Source of the DNA: Halobacillus hunanensis | Lineage (GTDB): Bacteria > Bacillota > Bacilli > Bacillales > Halobacillaceae | DNA: 64,000 bases | NCBI RefSeq assembly: GCF_900166655.1 | Contig: NZ_FVZB01000006.1 | Location: 744,001-808,000, forward strand | Reading direction: 5' to 3' | Part shown: positions 15,724 through 24,163 of the stretch, piece by piece | Layout: each line of letters begins with the position of its first letter | How positions within the stretch are numbered: position 1 is the first letter of the stretch | The notes under the pieces: model-generated | Database searches by the model: none | Told to the model about the DNA's origin: nothing | What the model saw: the letters and a program-made list of their open reading frames with translations, nothing else | Position numbers and translations under genes: made by a program

Positions 15724-16863
15724 TCAAGCTAAGTTTTCTACATAACGTTTGGGATCCATGTGTTCAATATCATATGACGTATTCCCATCTTCTAAAAGAT
15801 CCGCAGCAATTCTTCCTATTATCGGGGCCATTTTAAATCCGTGACCTGAAAAACCGCTTGCTATCATTACATTTTCGTCCATTCCCGGTAGGAATCCAAC
15901 GACTGAATGATCATCCGGGGTATAGGCATCCATGTAAACACTAGCTCGTACAGGGTCAGGAATAAGTTCAGGAATTAACTCCTTAACTGCTTCTCCCACT
16001 TCTCTTAGTTCTTCAACTTTAACGTCTCGATTTATTTGTCCTGTATCTTCTATTAAATCAGGATTTTTTGTATTAGATGCTTTAACCATAGTACCGTCCA
16101 GAGTTGGAGCTCCTGTCAATCTAAAGTCCTTTCGCATACGAGCAAAGATTGGGAAATTCTTCGGATAAAACTTAGTGATGTCCTTTGCAGAAAACCATGT
16201 TAATACCAAACGTCGTGCTTTGAATTGTCGGCTTAATTCCGGTAAAAAAGCACCTGACCATGGTCCAGTGGTAACTAAAACTTTTCCTACTCGATATCTT
16301 CTTTTATCGGTTGAAATAGTAACTCCCGAACGGTCAGGCTTGATATCTTTTACTTCTGTATAACGCAGGATAGATGCCCCCAGTTCTTCCGCTTGGGTAG
16401 CAGCTGTTGTAACCGCTAACTCAGGACGTAGAAATCCAGCGTTTTTATCCAGAATCATAATATCTCTAGCAAACAACCGATGTTGCGGAAATCGTCTATG
16501 AGCTTCTTTCTCTTGTAAAATCTCATGGTCTAAATCAAAGGATTCTATGCTATGTTGCACGTTTTTCATAACTTGAGTATCTGGATCGCCGATCATCAGG
16601 CCGCCATTTAATGTTAGTAGACTTTCACCTGTTTCCTTCTCTAGTTCTTGCCATAAACGTTTAGATTCTTGTAATAAAGGTACATATTCCTTTCCTTCCA
16701 TATAGGCTGTTCTGAATAAACGGGATTCCCCTCCTACAGCGGACCTATCGTTTCCGATTCCGTACTTTTCAAATCCTAAAACAGATATTCCCCTCTTAGC
16801 AAGCTGCCATGTCGCCATGCTCCCCATTGTTCCTACGCCAATCACGGCTACATCTGCATCCAT
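15724..16863 (-). CDS. Sarcosine oxidase / N-methyltryptophan oxidase-like flavoenzyme
   Basis: A 379-residue FAD enzyme of the monomeric sarcosine oxidase (MSOX/MTOX) family, which oxidises N-methyl amino acids to the amine, formaldehyde and peroxide. The dinucleotide motif VIGVGTMGSMATWQLA is at the N-terminus and SGFSGHGFKMAPIIG near the C-terminus. In MSOX a cysteine in C-x-Y-x-x-TPD carries the covalent flavin; here the segment reads SVYMDAYTPDDH with no cysteine, so FAD is probably non-covalent. The ATG at 16863 follows AAAGGGTG. It is the last gene of the six-gene operon. Confidence 0.8.
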   Translation of the reverse strand: MDADVAVIGVGTMGSMATWQLAKRGISVLGFEKYGIGNDRSAVGGESRLFRTAYMEGKEYVPLLQESKRLWQELEKETGESLLTLNGGLMIGDPDTQVMKNVQHSIESFDLDHEILQEKEAHRRFPQHRLFARDIMILDKNAGFLRPELAVTTAATQAEELGASILRYTEVKDIKPDRSGVTISTDKRRYRVGKVLVTTGPWSGAFLPELSRQFKARRLVLTWFSAKDITKFYPKNFPIFARMRKDFRLTGAPTLDGTMVKASNTKNPDLIEDTGQINRDVKVEELREVGEAVKELIPELIPDPVRASVYMDAYTPDDHSVVGFLPGMDENVMIASGFSGHGFKMAPIIGRIAADLLEDGNTSYDIEHMDPKRYVENLA

Positions 16864-16916
16864 ATAAACACCCTTTCGATTATAAACGGTCAATTATAAT
16901 TGAGTATTCAGTAAAT

Positions 16917-18347
16917 TCATCCTAATTGAGTCTCATCTTGCTTATTTTTATAATGGGTATTTTCTTTTTTAAAGAGATAATTACATACAATAAAGCCAAC
17001 CAATGAACCTACTATTCCAAATGCTACGTAAGGTATCTGAGTACCGATCAATTGTGCAATTGCAGCACTAATCACACCTGTTGCTATACTTCCTATAGCT
17101 CCCTTATCAGTCAAAATTTTGGTATTCCTTAAAATAAACCCACCAAAAATAGGTACAAGTAACCCAGAGGCAGAATAGGCATATGTTGCAACAAGCCATC
17201 CTAGAGCCTGAGGGTAATACAATGCTAAAAGAACTGATAATACAATGACCACAACTGCCATAATTCTCGACATTCGCAGAAGTTTATGGTCACTCACTTC
17301 CGGATTAATGTACGATTGATAAATATCTTTTGTAATATTTACTACGACCGATTGAACGGCACTACTAACTGTAGACATGATGGTTGCGATGATGAAAGCT
17401 GAATAAATGGCCATAAACCAAATTGGGATTTGAGTGAGGAACCATCCTGATGCCATTTCTGAATTCTCTAAGGAGGGATTCATTGAGAAAATGGTAATTC
17501 CCATGAAAGAAGCCCATATACCAGCAATAACACCTACGATTGCGGCTATGAGAAAGGCTTTCTTTGCTACTTTCGGACTTTTGGAAGCATATATGCGCTG
17601 GTACGACATCTGATTAGTCAGTGCCCCAGGGAAAATAGCTAAAATCCAAAATAGAATGGTTGTCATTCCTACAGCACCCAAACCTTCTGGGAATCCAATC
17701 ATAGATTGAGGGACAGCACTTGATATTTCCGACCAGCCCCCTGCTAAATTCAAAATGTAGAAACCACTTACAATTGACATAATAAGCATCATACATCCAA
17801 ATATGAAGTCGGTCCATGCAACAGAAGTCATTCCACCTGGTAAAACAAATAAGAGACTAATTGCTGCAAAAATAAACACTAATAAAGTGAAGGGTATACC
17901 CGATATACTCGAAAATAGATTACCGAATGCAACCAACTGGGTACATAACCAACCAAAAGGCACTACGATTGCCATAAAAGTAACAGCACTCATCAGTAAT
18001 TTATTTTCCCCATACAACTTCTTGAAGATTTCCGGCATAGTAGAGAAATTTTGTTTTTTTAGCCAATCGGCAAGTAATACCAGAATAATAATCCCTATCG
18101 AATATAAAAAGTTATAGGTTATAGCAGACCACCCTGCACTATATCCTATCCCTATGTGGGCTACTAACACTCCACCTCCCATCCCAGTAGCAAACTGACT
18201 TCCAGCCACTACATACATAGGTAATGAGCGTCCACCTACAATCCAATTTTCACTACTTTTGTCTTTTCTTCCAATCCAGAAAGAAAACAGAGCAGCCCCG
18301 GACAAAACAACAGCAGAACTTAACACAAGCACTAATGTAGGATTCAT
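16917..18347 (-). CDS. Sodium:solute symporter (SSS family)
   Basis: A 476-residue membrane protein with about 13 hydrophobic helices and the SSS-family start (FSFWIGRKDKSSENWIVGGR, then GSQFATGMGGG). Members (PutP, PanF and others) import amino acids, vitamins or sugars with sodium. The substrate is probably the compound oxidised by the surrounding flavoenzymes. ATG 18347 follows GGAGGGG; an earlier in-frame ATG at 18365 overlaps that site. It lies between the DadA-like oxidase and the sarcosine oxidase-like gene on the same strand. Confidence 0.85.
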   Translation of the reverse strand: MNPTLVLVLSSAVVLSGAALFSFWIGRKDKSSENWIVGGRSLPMYVVAGSQFATGMGGGVLVAHIGIGYSAGWSAITYNFLYSIGIIILVLLADWLKKQNFSTMPEIFKKLYGENKLLMSAVTFMAIVVPFGWLCTQLVAFGNLFSSISGIPFTLLVFIFAAISLLFVLPGGMTSVAWTDFIFGCMMLIMSIVSGFYILNLAGGWSEISSAVPQSMIGFPEGLGAVGMTTILFWILAIFPGALTNQMSYQRIYASKSPKVAKKAFLIAAIVGVIAGIWASFMGITIFSMNPSLENSEMASGWFLTQIPIWFMAIYSAFIIATIMSTVSSAVQSVVVNITKDIYQSYINPEVSDHKLLRMSRIMAVVVIVLSVLLALYYPQALGWLVATYAYSASGLLVPIFGGFILRNTKILTDKGAIGSIATGVISAAIAQLIGTQIPYVAFGIVGSLVGFIVCNYLFKKENTHYKNKQDETQLG

Positions 18348-18473
18348 TATTCCCCTCCAAATCATTTTAGTTATCTGGTTGTGTTATTCTGGAAGTGTCC
18401 CTGAACTCAGGATAGGCATCGACAACCACTGCGCTTACACCACCTTAGCCACCCCCTTTCATTTCTGGATCAT

Positions 18474-19568
18474 TTATACTTTTTCGGATGCCTTCATAAA
18501 GCGTCGTAGACTTAAACGTCCAAGATCAATGGAAGTCTCCCCCTCCATTAATAACTCAGACATAAGGGTTCCAATTAAGGGAGACAGTGTAATGCCGCTG
18601 TGCATCGTAGCAATGAAGGCATTGTGCACGCCAGGTATAGTGCCTACAATAGGAAAACCATCTTCTGGGATGACCCTTATACCCGCAAAACTTCTGACTA
18701 CATTAGCTCTAGCTAGAGCTGGAACATAATTTTCAGCCATACTGGCAGTCTCTTGAATCACATCCAATGTCGTCCGGCGATCATATCCTACTTCTTCTTT
18801 AGAATAGCCAATCAATACTTCTCCATTTTCTGCTTGACGCATACCACCGATCGTATGTGTAAGGAAAGGAGCAAGCGGTTCTGTAACTATGATCTGCCCT
18901 CGCACCTGTTTTACAGGAATGTGTACCCCCAGCATTTCACCAATTTCTTTTGTCCATGGCCCTCCAGCTATAATTACCTTTTCAGCAGTGACCGGTTCCT
19001 CTTTTTTTGTAAAAATCTTAAAGAGACCTTTTTCTTTCTTGATATCTAGAACAGGGTTATAAAATGCAAACTGTACATGATTTTTTTGTGCAGCTTTAAT
19101 ATAAAGTTCTACTAGTCTAAAAGGATTTACATTACCGTCGATATCACTATAGGTCGCGCCTGCAATGGATGGAGATAGAGCAGGTTCTTTTTCAAGTACT
19201 TGCTCTCTATTTAACACCTCAACCTTTATACCTACTTCCGCCTGAGCTTCAGCGAGCTTTAAAGCCTTCTCCCGTTCTGACTCATTAAAAAACGGTGCGA
19301 TTCCCCCAGTCCTTTTGTATTCCACATCACCAATTTTCTTTCCTAAGAAGGGATATAATTCTGCACTGTACATACTTAACTCTCCATACCAAGACGGAGT
19401 TTTATTATGAACCCACACCCATGCCTGTGTAGAACCAGACGTCCCCGACAACGGGAATCCTTTATCCACTACCAATATATCCTTTTCTTTCCTTTCAGAT
19501 AGATGGTACGCAATGCTGCTGCCAATTACCCCAGAGCCGATAATGACAATGTCATAATGTTTATTCAT
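18474..19568 (-). CDS. DadA-like FAD oxidoreductase, catalytic subunit of a multimeric amine dehydrogenase
   Basis: A 364-residue D-amino-acid/glycine-oxidase-fold flavoprotein: YDIVIIGSGVIGSSIAYHLS at the N-terminus, AGGPWTKEIGEML in the middle and IPEDGFPIVGTIPG near the end. With the three genes before it, it matches the subunit sets of HcnABC (glycine to cyanide), opine oxidases OoxAB and the dye-linked L-proline dehydrogenase of archaea, where this is the substrate-oxidising beta subunit. The substrate here is unknown. ATG 19568 overlaps the preceding BFD gene by eight bases. Confidence 0.82.
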   Translation of the reverse strand: MNKHYDIVIIGSGVIGSSIAYHLSERKEKDILVVDKGFPLSGTSGSTQAWVWVHNKTPSWYGELSMYSAELYPFLGKKIGDVEYKRTGGIAPFFNESEREKALKLAEAQAEVGIKVEVLNREQVLEKEPALSPSIAGATYSDIDGNVNPFRLVELYIKAAQKNHVQFAFYNPVLDIKKEKGLFKIFTKKEEPVTAEKVIIAGGPWTKEIGEMLGVHIPVKQVRGQIIVTEPLAPFLTHTIGGMRQAENGEVLIGYSKEEVGYDRRTTLDVIQETASMAENYVPALARANVVRSFAGIRVIPEDGFPIVGTIPGVHNAFIATMHSGITLSPLIGTLMSELLMEGETSIDLGRLSLRRFMKASEKV

Positions 19569-19893
19569 TTTGCTGCTCACCTTCTTCTAAAGACGATTCA
19601 CTAAATACAGAAAGGACATTGTTAGAGGATTCCTTCCCAACTAAAGATCCTAATCGAGTGATTTTTAGTGGCATACGCATCCTGGAAGGAGGGATTTCCT
19701 TTAAAGGCTTCCCTAAGTTTTCACTTAACAACTCCCGGACAAGATTCATACAAACCTTAGATTGACAAGGTCCCATCCCACATCGAGTGAGTCTTTTAAT
19801 GTCATCAAAAGTAGAAGCACCCATCTTAATAGCAGTCTCTATTTCATCAATGTTAATTTCTTCACACCGACAGACAATTGTGGATTTATCCAT
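19561..19893 (-). CDS. BFD-type [2Fe-2S] subunit
   Basis: A 110-residue protein with the bacterioferritin-associated-ferredoxin cluster: CRCEE (Cys8, Cys10) and RCGMGPCQSKVC, the cysteine arrangement of BFD domains at the C-terminus of HcnB/OoxA and in the small subunits of dye-linked proline dehydrogenase. It should carry one 2Fe-2S cluster between the FAD subunits. It starts directly after the stop of the preceding gene and overlaps the next one. The tail after about residue 75 is unlike the family core. Confidence 0.85.
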   Translation of the reverse strand: MDKSTIVCRCEEINIDEIETAIKMGASTFDDIKRLTRCGMGPCQSKVCMNLVRELLSENLGKPLKEIPPSRMRMPLKITRLGSLVGKESSNNVLSVFSESSLEEGEQQNE

Positions 19894-20994
19894 TTAACAT
19901 TCCTCCAAGATTGCATGAAATGAAGTAGGTAATGGTATGTTGTTTTTCTCATGAAATTCTTGTATAGAAGCAACTCTAGCATAGAACACTTCACTATCAG
20001 TCTGAGTTTCGATGCGCAAAAGTTCCTTCCATAAGTAGGTGGTTTGTCTTGCTGCATCTTCCCTATTTAACACGCCTAGATGTCGTAGTACATCCGCGGC
20101 TGCAATTTCAGCCGTTAATAAAACACCACCCATACAAGTTATCCCAGCAGCATTACCAGCGACATATACGGAAGAGTTTTCTGTTTTGAAGTTACTGTCA
20201 TACCCTGGCAGCAATCCCCCTAGCTTTTCCTTATTTGTAAATGAACAATCAAGTATTTCAAACGGTTCTAATATGGGAGACAACCCATTTCCAATACAAA
20301 TCAGATCGGCTCTCCATTCCTGTTCGCTACCATTATGATTGATAAAAACCTTTTCTACTTCTCCCCTCCCCATCGCTCTCGTGATGTAGCTATTTAATAG
20401 TAGGGGAATGTCTGAATGCAGCCTTTCTCTACTTTCACGACCCAAAGAAGTATTTTTTTCAATGATTCCTAGAATATTAACACCGCAATCCTTTAACTGT
20501 TGTGCGACTTCTTGTGAGAAAGAGTTACACCCTAAGATGATTGCATTCTTCCCGGGTAATACCCTTTCCCGGTTCATTAATATTTGTGCTGCTCCCACAG
20601 TCATGACTCCCGGTAAAGTCCACCCTGGAAATAAACAAGTCTCTTCAGCTGCTCCTGTTGTTACAATCACTTTCTTAGCTTTTATCGGGAACGTGCTTTC
20701 CCCGTTGGATACCCCAATACTTCCGTCTTTATAAACTCCGATCATAGTATGTTTATGGAGCATAGTGACAGGTAAGGAATGAAGGCGATTGGCCAATGTT
20801 TCTGCTAGAGTTATTCCTCTCTGGGCCTCAAACTGCCTAGGAAGATTATTGAAGTACTGTGTTTGTTGTTTCAGCTGGCCTCCCGGGAAGAAAGATTCGT
20901 CAACAATGACTGTCTGGACACCATTCGAAGCAATTTCGTAAGCTGAATTTAAACCCGCGGGGCCAGCTCCGATAATTAAGACATCAGTTTCCAT
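19894..20994 (-). CDS. NAD(P)/FAD-dependent oxidoreductase subunit (HcnB/OoxA N-terminal type)
   Basis: A 366-residue pyridine-nucleotide-disulfide-type flavoprotein. DVLIIGAGPAGLNSAYEIAS binds FAD, AIILGCNSFSQEVAQQL is the second Rossmann site and YVAGNAAGITCMGG the C-terminal FAD contact. In HcnB and OoxA this domain is fused to a BFD domain; here the BFD part is the separate next gene. It probably passes electrons from the catalytic subunit to a carrier. It overlaps the 2Fe-2S gene before it by 11 bases. Confidence 0.83.
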   Translation of the reverse strand: METDVLIIGAGPAGLNSAYEIASNGVQTVIVDESFFPGGQLKQQTQYFNNLPRQFEAQRGITLAETLANRLHSLPVTMLHKHTMIGVYKDGSIGVSNGESTFPIKAKKVIVTTGAAEETCLFPGWTLPGVMTVGAAQILMNRERVLPGKNAIILGCNSFSQEVAQQLKDCGVNILGIIEKNTSLGRESRERLHSDIPLLLNSYITRAMGRGEVEKVFINHNGSEQEWRADLICIGNGLSPILEPFEILDCSFTNKEKLGGLLPGYDSNFKTENSSVYVAGNAAGITCMGGVLLTAEIAAADVLRHLGVLNREDAARQTTYLWKELLRIETQTDSEVFYARVASIQEFHEKNNIPLPTSFHAILEEC

Positions 20995-21307
20995 ACTCTC
21001 CCCTCCTTACATCAGGATCTCCACTATTAGGATTTACTTCCATTCCATCCTCTATTAGGGTCATACAACTAAGCACATGTTCCAAGCCATTAACAGTTAC
21101 AAAACAACTACAACACCTGCCATTTGCACAATACAGACCTCTTGATTGCTGCAGCTTACGAGTTATACCGAATTTCTTAATACCATTAGCCATCAATGCT
21201 CCAGCAATCGTTTGTCCATGCTTAGCTTTAAGAGTTGTTCCATTATAGAAAAAAGTAACTTCGTGGTTGTTATCCTTTTTTAAAATTGGATGATCCTTAA
21301 TATACAT
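20984..21307 (-). CDS. Plant-type [2Fe-2S] small subunit (HcnA-like)
   Basis: A 107-residue ferredoxin-like protein with GLYCANGRCCSC and a distal Cys in LSCM, the Fer2_4 cluster motif of HcnA and the N-terminus of sarcosine oxidase alpha. It starts the operon, behind an AGGAGG-like site (GGAGGGC), and overlaps the next gene. The promoter region carries a TATAATATTATA palindrome also present before the GntR gene. Confidence 0.85.
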   Translation of the reverse strand: MYIKDHPILKKDNNHEVTFFYNGTTLKAKHGQTIAGALMANGIKKFGITRKLQQSRGLYCANGRCCSCFVTVNGLEHVLSCMTLIEDGMEVNPNSGDPDVRRGEYGN

Positions 21308-21320
21308 AACAGCCCTCCTA

Positions 21321-21340
21321 AAAATATAATATTATAATCT
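21321..21340. promoter_or_regulatory. Candidate GntR operator before the amine-oxidation operon
   Basis: AAAATATAATATTATAATCT includes the 12-bp palindrome TATAATATTATA (21325-21336), identical to 22115-22126 in front of the gntR gene. It also supplies -10-like TATAAT, so binding would block transcription. Confidence 0.55.
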
Positions 21341-21356
21341 TATATTTTTTATGAAA

Positions 21357-22079
21357 TTAAAGAGGTACCTCAAGAAAATATCTCGACTGGTCTTGTTTTA
21401 AAATAAATCTTGAGTACTCGATCACATCTTTTGCCTCGGTAAGAGTATAACGTTCGAGTACAAATAATTGCTCTCCTAACGGTACTTGCAGCAAATTCGC
21501 TTCATATTCATCAGCTAAAATGGTATTAAAATATACTTTAGCTCTTTCTAACTTTACGTGGTACCTTTCTTCAAACAAATTATATAGGAGTTCATTCTCT
21601 ATATCGCTGGAATTTAGATCCGGAACTAATGACGTCGGTATAAAAGAATATTCAATGGCAACTGGTTTATCTTCTTGAAGCTTAATTCTATTAATTTTAT
21701 AAACCTCTTGCTTTTCACTAACTCCTAATAACTTACTGATTTTTTTGCTGGCTTTTTCCTTGTTGAAACTTAATGTGCGATGCGGATGGTTATGATCTTC
21801 CCAGGCTTCATTTCGTAATGAAACCAACCTAGAAATATTTTGTTCCTTTTTATCAGTCACAAATGTTCCTTTGCCACTCTGTCGATATAGAAATCCCTCG
21901 TCTACTAAATCATGAATGGCTCTTTTTATCGTAATTGTGCTCACACTGAACTGAGAAGCTAATTCCTTTTCAGTTGGTAATCGATGTCCAGCCTCCCATT
22001 CCTTCAAGCTGATTTTCTCTTCTAAGTATTTCTTTACTTGTTGGTATAAAGGTATCGATAAGCTCTTATTAATCTTCAT
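21357..22079 (-). CDS. GntR-family regulator, HutC/FarR subfamily
   Basis: A 240-residue regulator with an N-terminal winged helix (SIPLYQQVKKYLEEKI, LPTEKELASQFSVSTITIKR, YRQSGKGTFV) and a C-terminal UTRA ligand domain (EVYKINRIK ... IEYSFIPTSLVP ... VLERYTL ... YSRFILKQDQSRYFLEV). HutC-type proteins repress catabolic genes until a small effector binds. It lies directly upstream of the amine-oxidation operon on the same strand, with the same palindrome before both, so it most likely controls the operon and itself. Confidence 0.85.
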   Translation of the reverse strand: MKINKSLSIPLYQQVKKYLEEKISLKEWEAGHRLPTEKELASQFSVSTITIKRAIHDLVDEGFLYRQSGKGTFVTDKKEQNISRLVSLRNEAWEDHNHPHRTLSFNKEKASKKISKLLGVSEKQEVYKINRIKLQEDKPVAIEYSFIPTSLVPDLNSSDIENELLYNLFEERYHVKLERAKVYFNTILADEYEANLLQVPLGEQLFVLERYTLTEAKDVIEYSRFILKQDQSRYFLEVPL

Positions 22080-22110
22080 ATTCTTCTCCTTCTAGTTCTA
22101 TATTGATTAT

Positions 22111-22130
22111 AAATTATAATATTATAATTT
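22111..22130. promoter_or_regulatory. Candidate GntR operator before its own gene
   Basis: AAATTATAATATTATAATTT carries TATAATATTATA at 22115-22126, the same palindrome as at 21325-21336; autoregulation is inferred. Confidence 0.5.
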
Positions 22131-22270
22131 TTCTGACATTATTACATTTCGCTACGTCTTTAGAAAATTCCTTGTAAATTTTATTCTTTTTTTGAAAGTT
22201 TTCTATATGATACAGTATATTTTTGTTGTGTAATTAAAGTACGGAAACGCCCTTTAAAAACATATATTTA

Positions 22271-22560
22271 AAGTTGGTGTATTTTGCAAAATAAGAATAC
22301 AGAGTTGCGCATTTGAGACTACATAGAATTACAAAGAAAAAATGCAGAACCATTTTCATGTTATTTAACGTGGAGATGCGAGCATGATAGCCTCCTTCGG
22401 CAGAGCCAGACCCTTAGAGGGACCTGGCTTCTTGGCTCTATAATCTTGCTCGCAGAGGCTCCGTGTCAAATCAATTCTGGTTATGTATTTTATCTTGCAA
22501 AGTTGTGTATCGCGCTTTGCAATTCTATGTACTGCAAATTTGCAAAATACAGTTGGTTAT
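22271..22560. repeat. Approximately 290-bp imperfect palindrome with central hairpin
   Basis: The two halves are inverted versions of each other over almost the whole length. GTATTTTGCAAA on the left pairs with TTTGCAAAATAC on the right, CTACATAGAATT with AATTCTATGTAC, and TGCGAGCA with TGCTCGCA. The centre (about 22404-22429) is a tight hairpin, AGCCAG-ACCCT-TAG-AGGG-ACCTGGCT. No ORF inside is credible. It could be a foldback element, a decayed inverted duplication or a very large cruciform. It fills most of the 22080-22689 gap. Confidence 0.65.
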
Positions 22561-22628
22561 CCTACTGGTCACATTTTACCTTTTCTTCGTAAAAGACCTT
22601 TTATAGACCAAATCATTTACGACCCCCT

Positions 22629-22669
22629 CGTATACAGACCCATACATTCAGCAACAATGGTAAAAACAT
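22629..22669 (+). repeat. 41-bp direct repeat, copy 2
   Basis: Matches 14032-14072 in the same orientation (core CCCATACATTCAGCAACAAT). It ends inside the beginning of an open frame that continues into the small membrane protein at 22690. Confidence 0.65.
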
Positions 22670-22689
22670 CAACGAGTGAGGTGTCGGTC

Positions 22690-22779
22690 ATGTTTGCAAA
22701 AGGATTCAGAAACGCACTATTGCTGTGCGCCCCATTTTGGATCATAGTCATCCTGCTCATCGCGTTAACAAAAGGGTAA
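22690..22779 (+). CDS. Small single-helix membrane protein
   Basis: A 29-residue peptide, MFAKGFRNALLLCAPFWI then a hydrophobic stretch ending LTKG, with one clear membrane helix. The ATG follows GAGGTG at proper spacing and a strong terminator lies 15 bases after the stop. The frame is open upstream to an ATG at 22658 inside the 41-bp repeat, which would give 40 residues but has no ribosome binding site. I do not recognise a family; small membrane peptides of this size may be toxins or regulators. Confidence 0.55.
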   Translation: MFAKGFRNALLLCAPFWIIVILLIALTKG

Positions 22780-22793
22780 TTGCCAGAAATAGA

Positions 22794-22838
22794 AAAATGC
22801 TGTCTCTCCGCTAAACGCGAAGAGACAGCATTTTAAGT
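22794..22838. terminator. Bidirectional terminator
   Basis: AAAATGCTGTCTCT / AGAGACAGCATTTT (22794-22807 and 22821-22834) between the small membrane ORF and the convergent LCP gene. Confidence 0.88.
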
Positions 22839-23798
22839 TTACGAGCTGTATTCCTTAATCATATTATGAACCTTCTGGACTTCCTGATCTGAAACTTGCA
22901 GATAGTACGTCCCATTAATTCTTGTTCCATTCCCTGTCATCTGATACGTCTTCATGTTTTGCTGAGCACTGCGATAGTTCAGCATAATGTCTTTCATAAC
23001 ACTGAAATTCATATTCGTTGTGACATTGTTGCCAAGAACATCCATAATATCCCCAATCCGACTCACCGAACTAATGCTGGCACCCTTATCAATAATCGCT
23101 TGGATCACTTGACGCTGGCGTTCGTTTCGCCCAGCATCACCTTTTGGATCCTGATATCTCATCCGCACATACCCCATCGTTTGCGGGCCATTCAGCGTAA
23201 TTTGACCTTTTTCATAATGATAGCCTTTTTTATAATAGCCTTTATCATACCAATCTAGTTGATTGTTAACGGTAATTCCTCCAACCGCATCGACCATTTC
23301 AGAAAGTCCCTGCATGTTCATCTGCACATAATAATCAAGTTCAATATCTAAAAAATTCTCAACCGTACTGATCGTCATGTCCTTACCGCCAAACGCATAC
23401 GCGTGATTGATTTTGTCCATCGTTCCAGACATAGGATCGTCACCCACAAGCTTCGTTCTCGTATCACGCGGAATACTGATCAGCTGACTGCGATTATTGG
23501 CCGGGTCTAACGAAAGCACCATTAGAGCATCCGATCTTCCTGAGTCACCCTTACGCTCGTCGACACCCATCAGCAAAATATTTAAAGGTTCCTGCTGCGA
23601 AATTTTTTCCTTGGCCGCTTCATGATCAATAGCAGTCACCTTCTGATGCATCTCATCATCAACCGTGCTTTTCGCTCCCGCATAAATCGTGTACAGGTAA
23701 CCTCCCCCGCCTACAATCAATAAAGCAATCAGGAGAAGCGGTATCTTCCACCACTTGCCCCTCTTTCTCTTCTTTTTGTGTATATCTGAACGTTTCAT
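22839..23798 (-). CDS. LCP-family phosphotransferase (TagU/LytR type)
   Basis: A 319-residue LytR-CpsA-Psr protein: basic cytosolic N-terminus, one membrane helix (about residues 19-38), then an extracellular LCP domain with LLMGVDERKGDSGRSDALM, ISIPRDTRT, INHAYAFGG and GDAGRNERQRQVIQAI, including the Asp and Arg residues that bind polyprenyl pyrophosphate. Such enzymes attach teichoic acid or capsule polymers to peptidoglycan. The polysaccharide locus at 40-59 kb could provide a substrate. It is a single-gene unit. Confidence 0.92.
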   Translation of the reverse strand: MKRSDIHKKKRKRGKWWKIPLLLIALLIVGGGGYLYTIYAGAKSTVDDEMHQKVTAIDHEAAKEKISQQEPLNILLMGVDERKGDSGRSDALMVLSLDPANNRSQLISIPRDTRTKLVGDDPMSGTMDKINHAYAFGGKDMTISTVENFLDIELDYYVQMNMQGLSEMVDAVGGITVNNQLDWYDKGYYKKGYHYEKGQITLNGPQTMGYVRMRYQDPKGDAGRNERQRQVIQAIIDKGASISSVSRIGDIMDVLGNNVTTNMNFSVMKDIMLNYRSAQQNMKTYQMTGNGTRINGTYYLQVSDQEVQKVHNMIKEYSS

Positions 23799-23929
23799 AA
23801 TTATAGTCTCACTCCATTATTTGTAAATCTACTATCCTTCATTATACCTACAAAGTTCACAGACCACAAGAATACGACAAATTTCTTAGAATTGCAAATA
23901 GCTTTCTAGATTAATAGGTGGGATCATTT

Positions 23930-24015
23930 CACACAAAAAATAGACACCTCCCGCTATCAAGCGGAGAGTGCCTATTTTCGATGAATGGTATGACCGTAAT
24001 CAAAGAGCAACTATA
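23930..24015 (+). pseudogene. Remnant of a type I toxin/antitoxin module
   Basis: The stretch AAATAGACACC...GTGCCTATTTT followed by GAGCAACTAT matches the 3' part of the three complete toxin modules (stop codon, hairpin and common AGAGCAACTAT). The toxin reading frame before it and the antisense promoter after it are missing, so nothing should be made. It lies just before complete module 1. Confidence 0.6.
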
Positions 24016-24163
24016 TAAAAAAGCTGCACCTCGATTTATTCTGAAATATCTAATATTATGGAAGTATTACCAGCATAGTTATGTAATAATAGAAAATAGA
24101 TAGTTGTTTGAATTGAATAGGGTGTCGGCTAGTCCCCATGTCAGATAAAAAGGGGGTGATGCC

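Noticed and set aside
22483-22689. N-terminal extension of the small membrane peptide to 98 residues
   Set aside because: The extension lies within the right half of the large palindrome and has no ribosome binding site; the ATG at 22690 has one.
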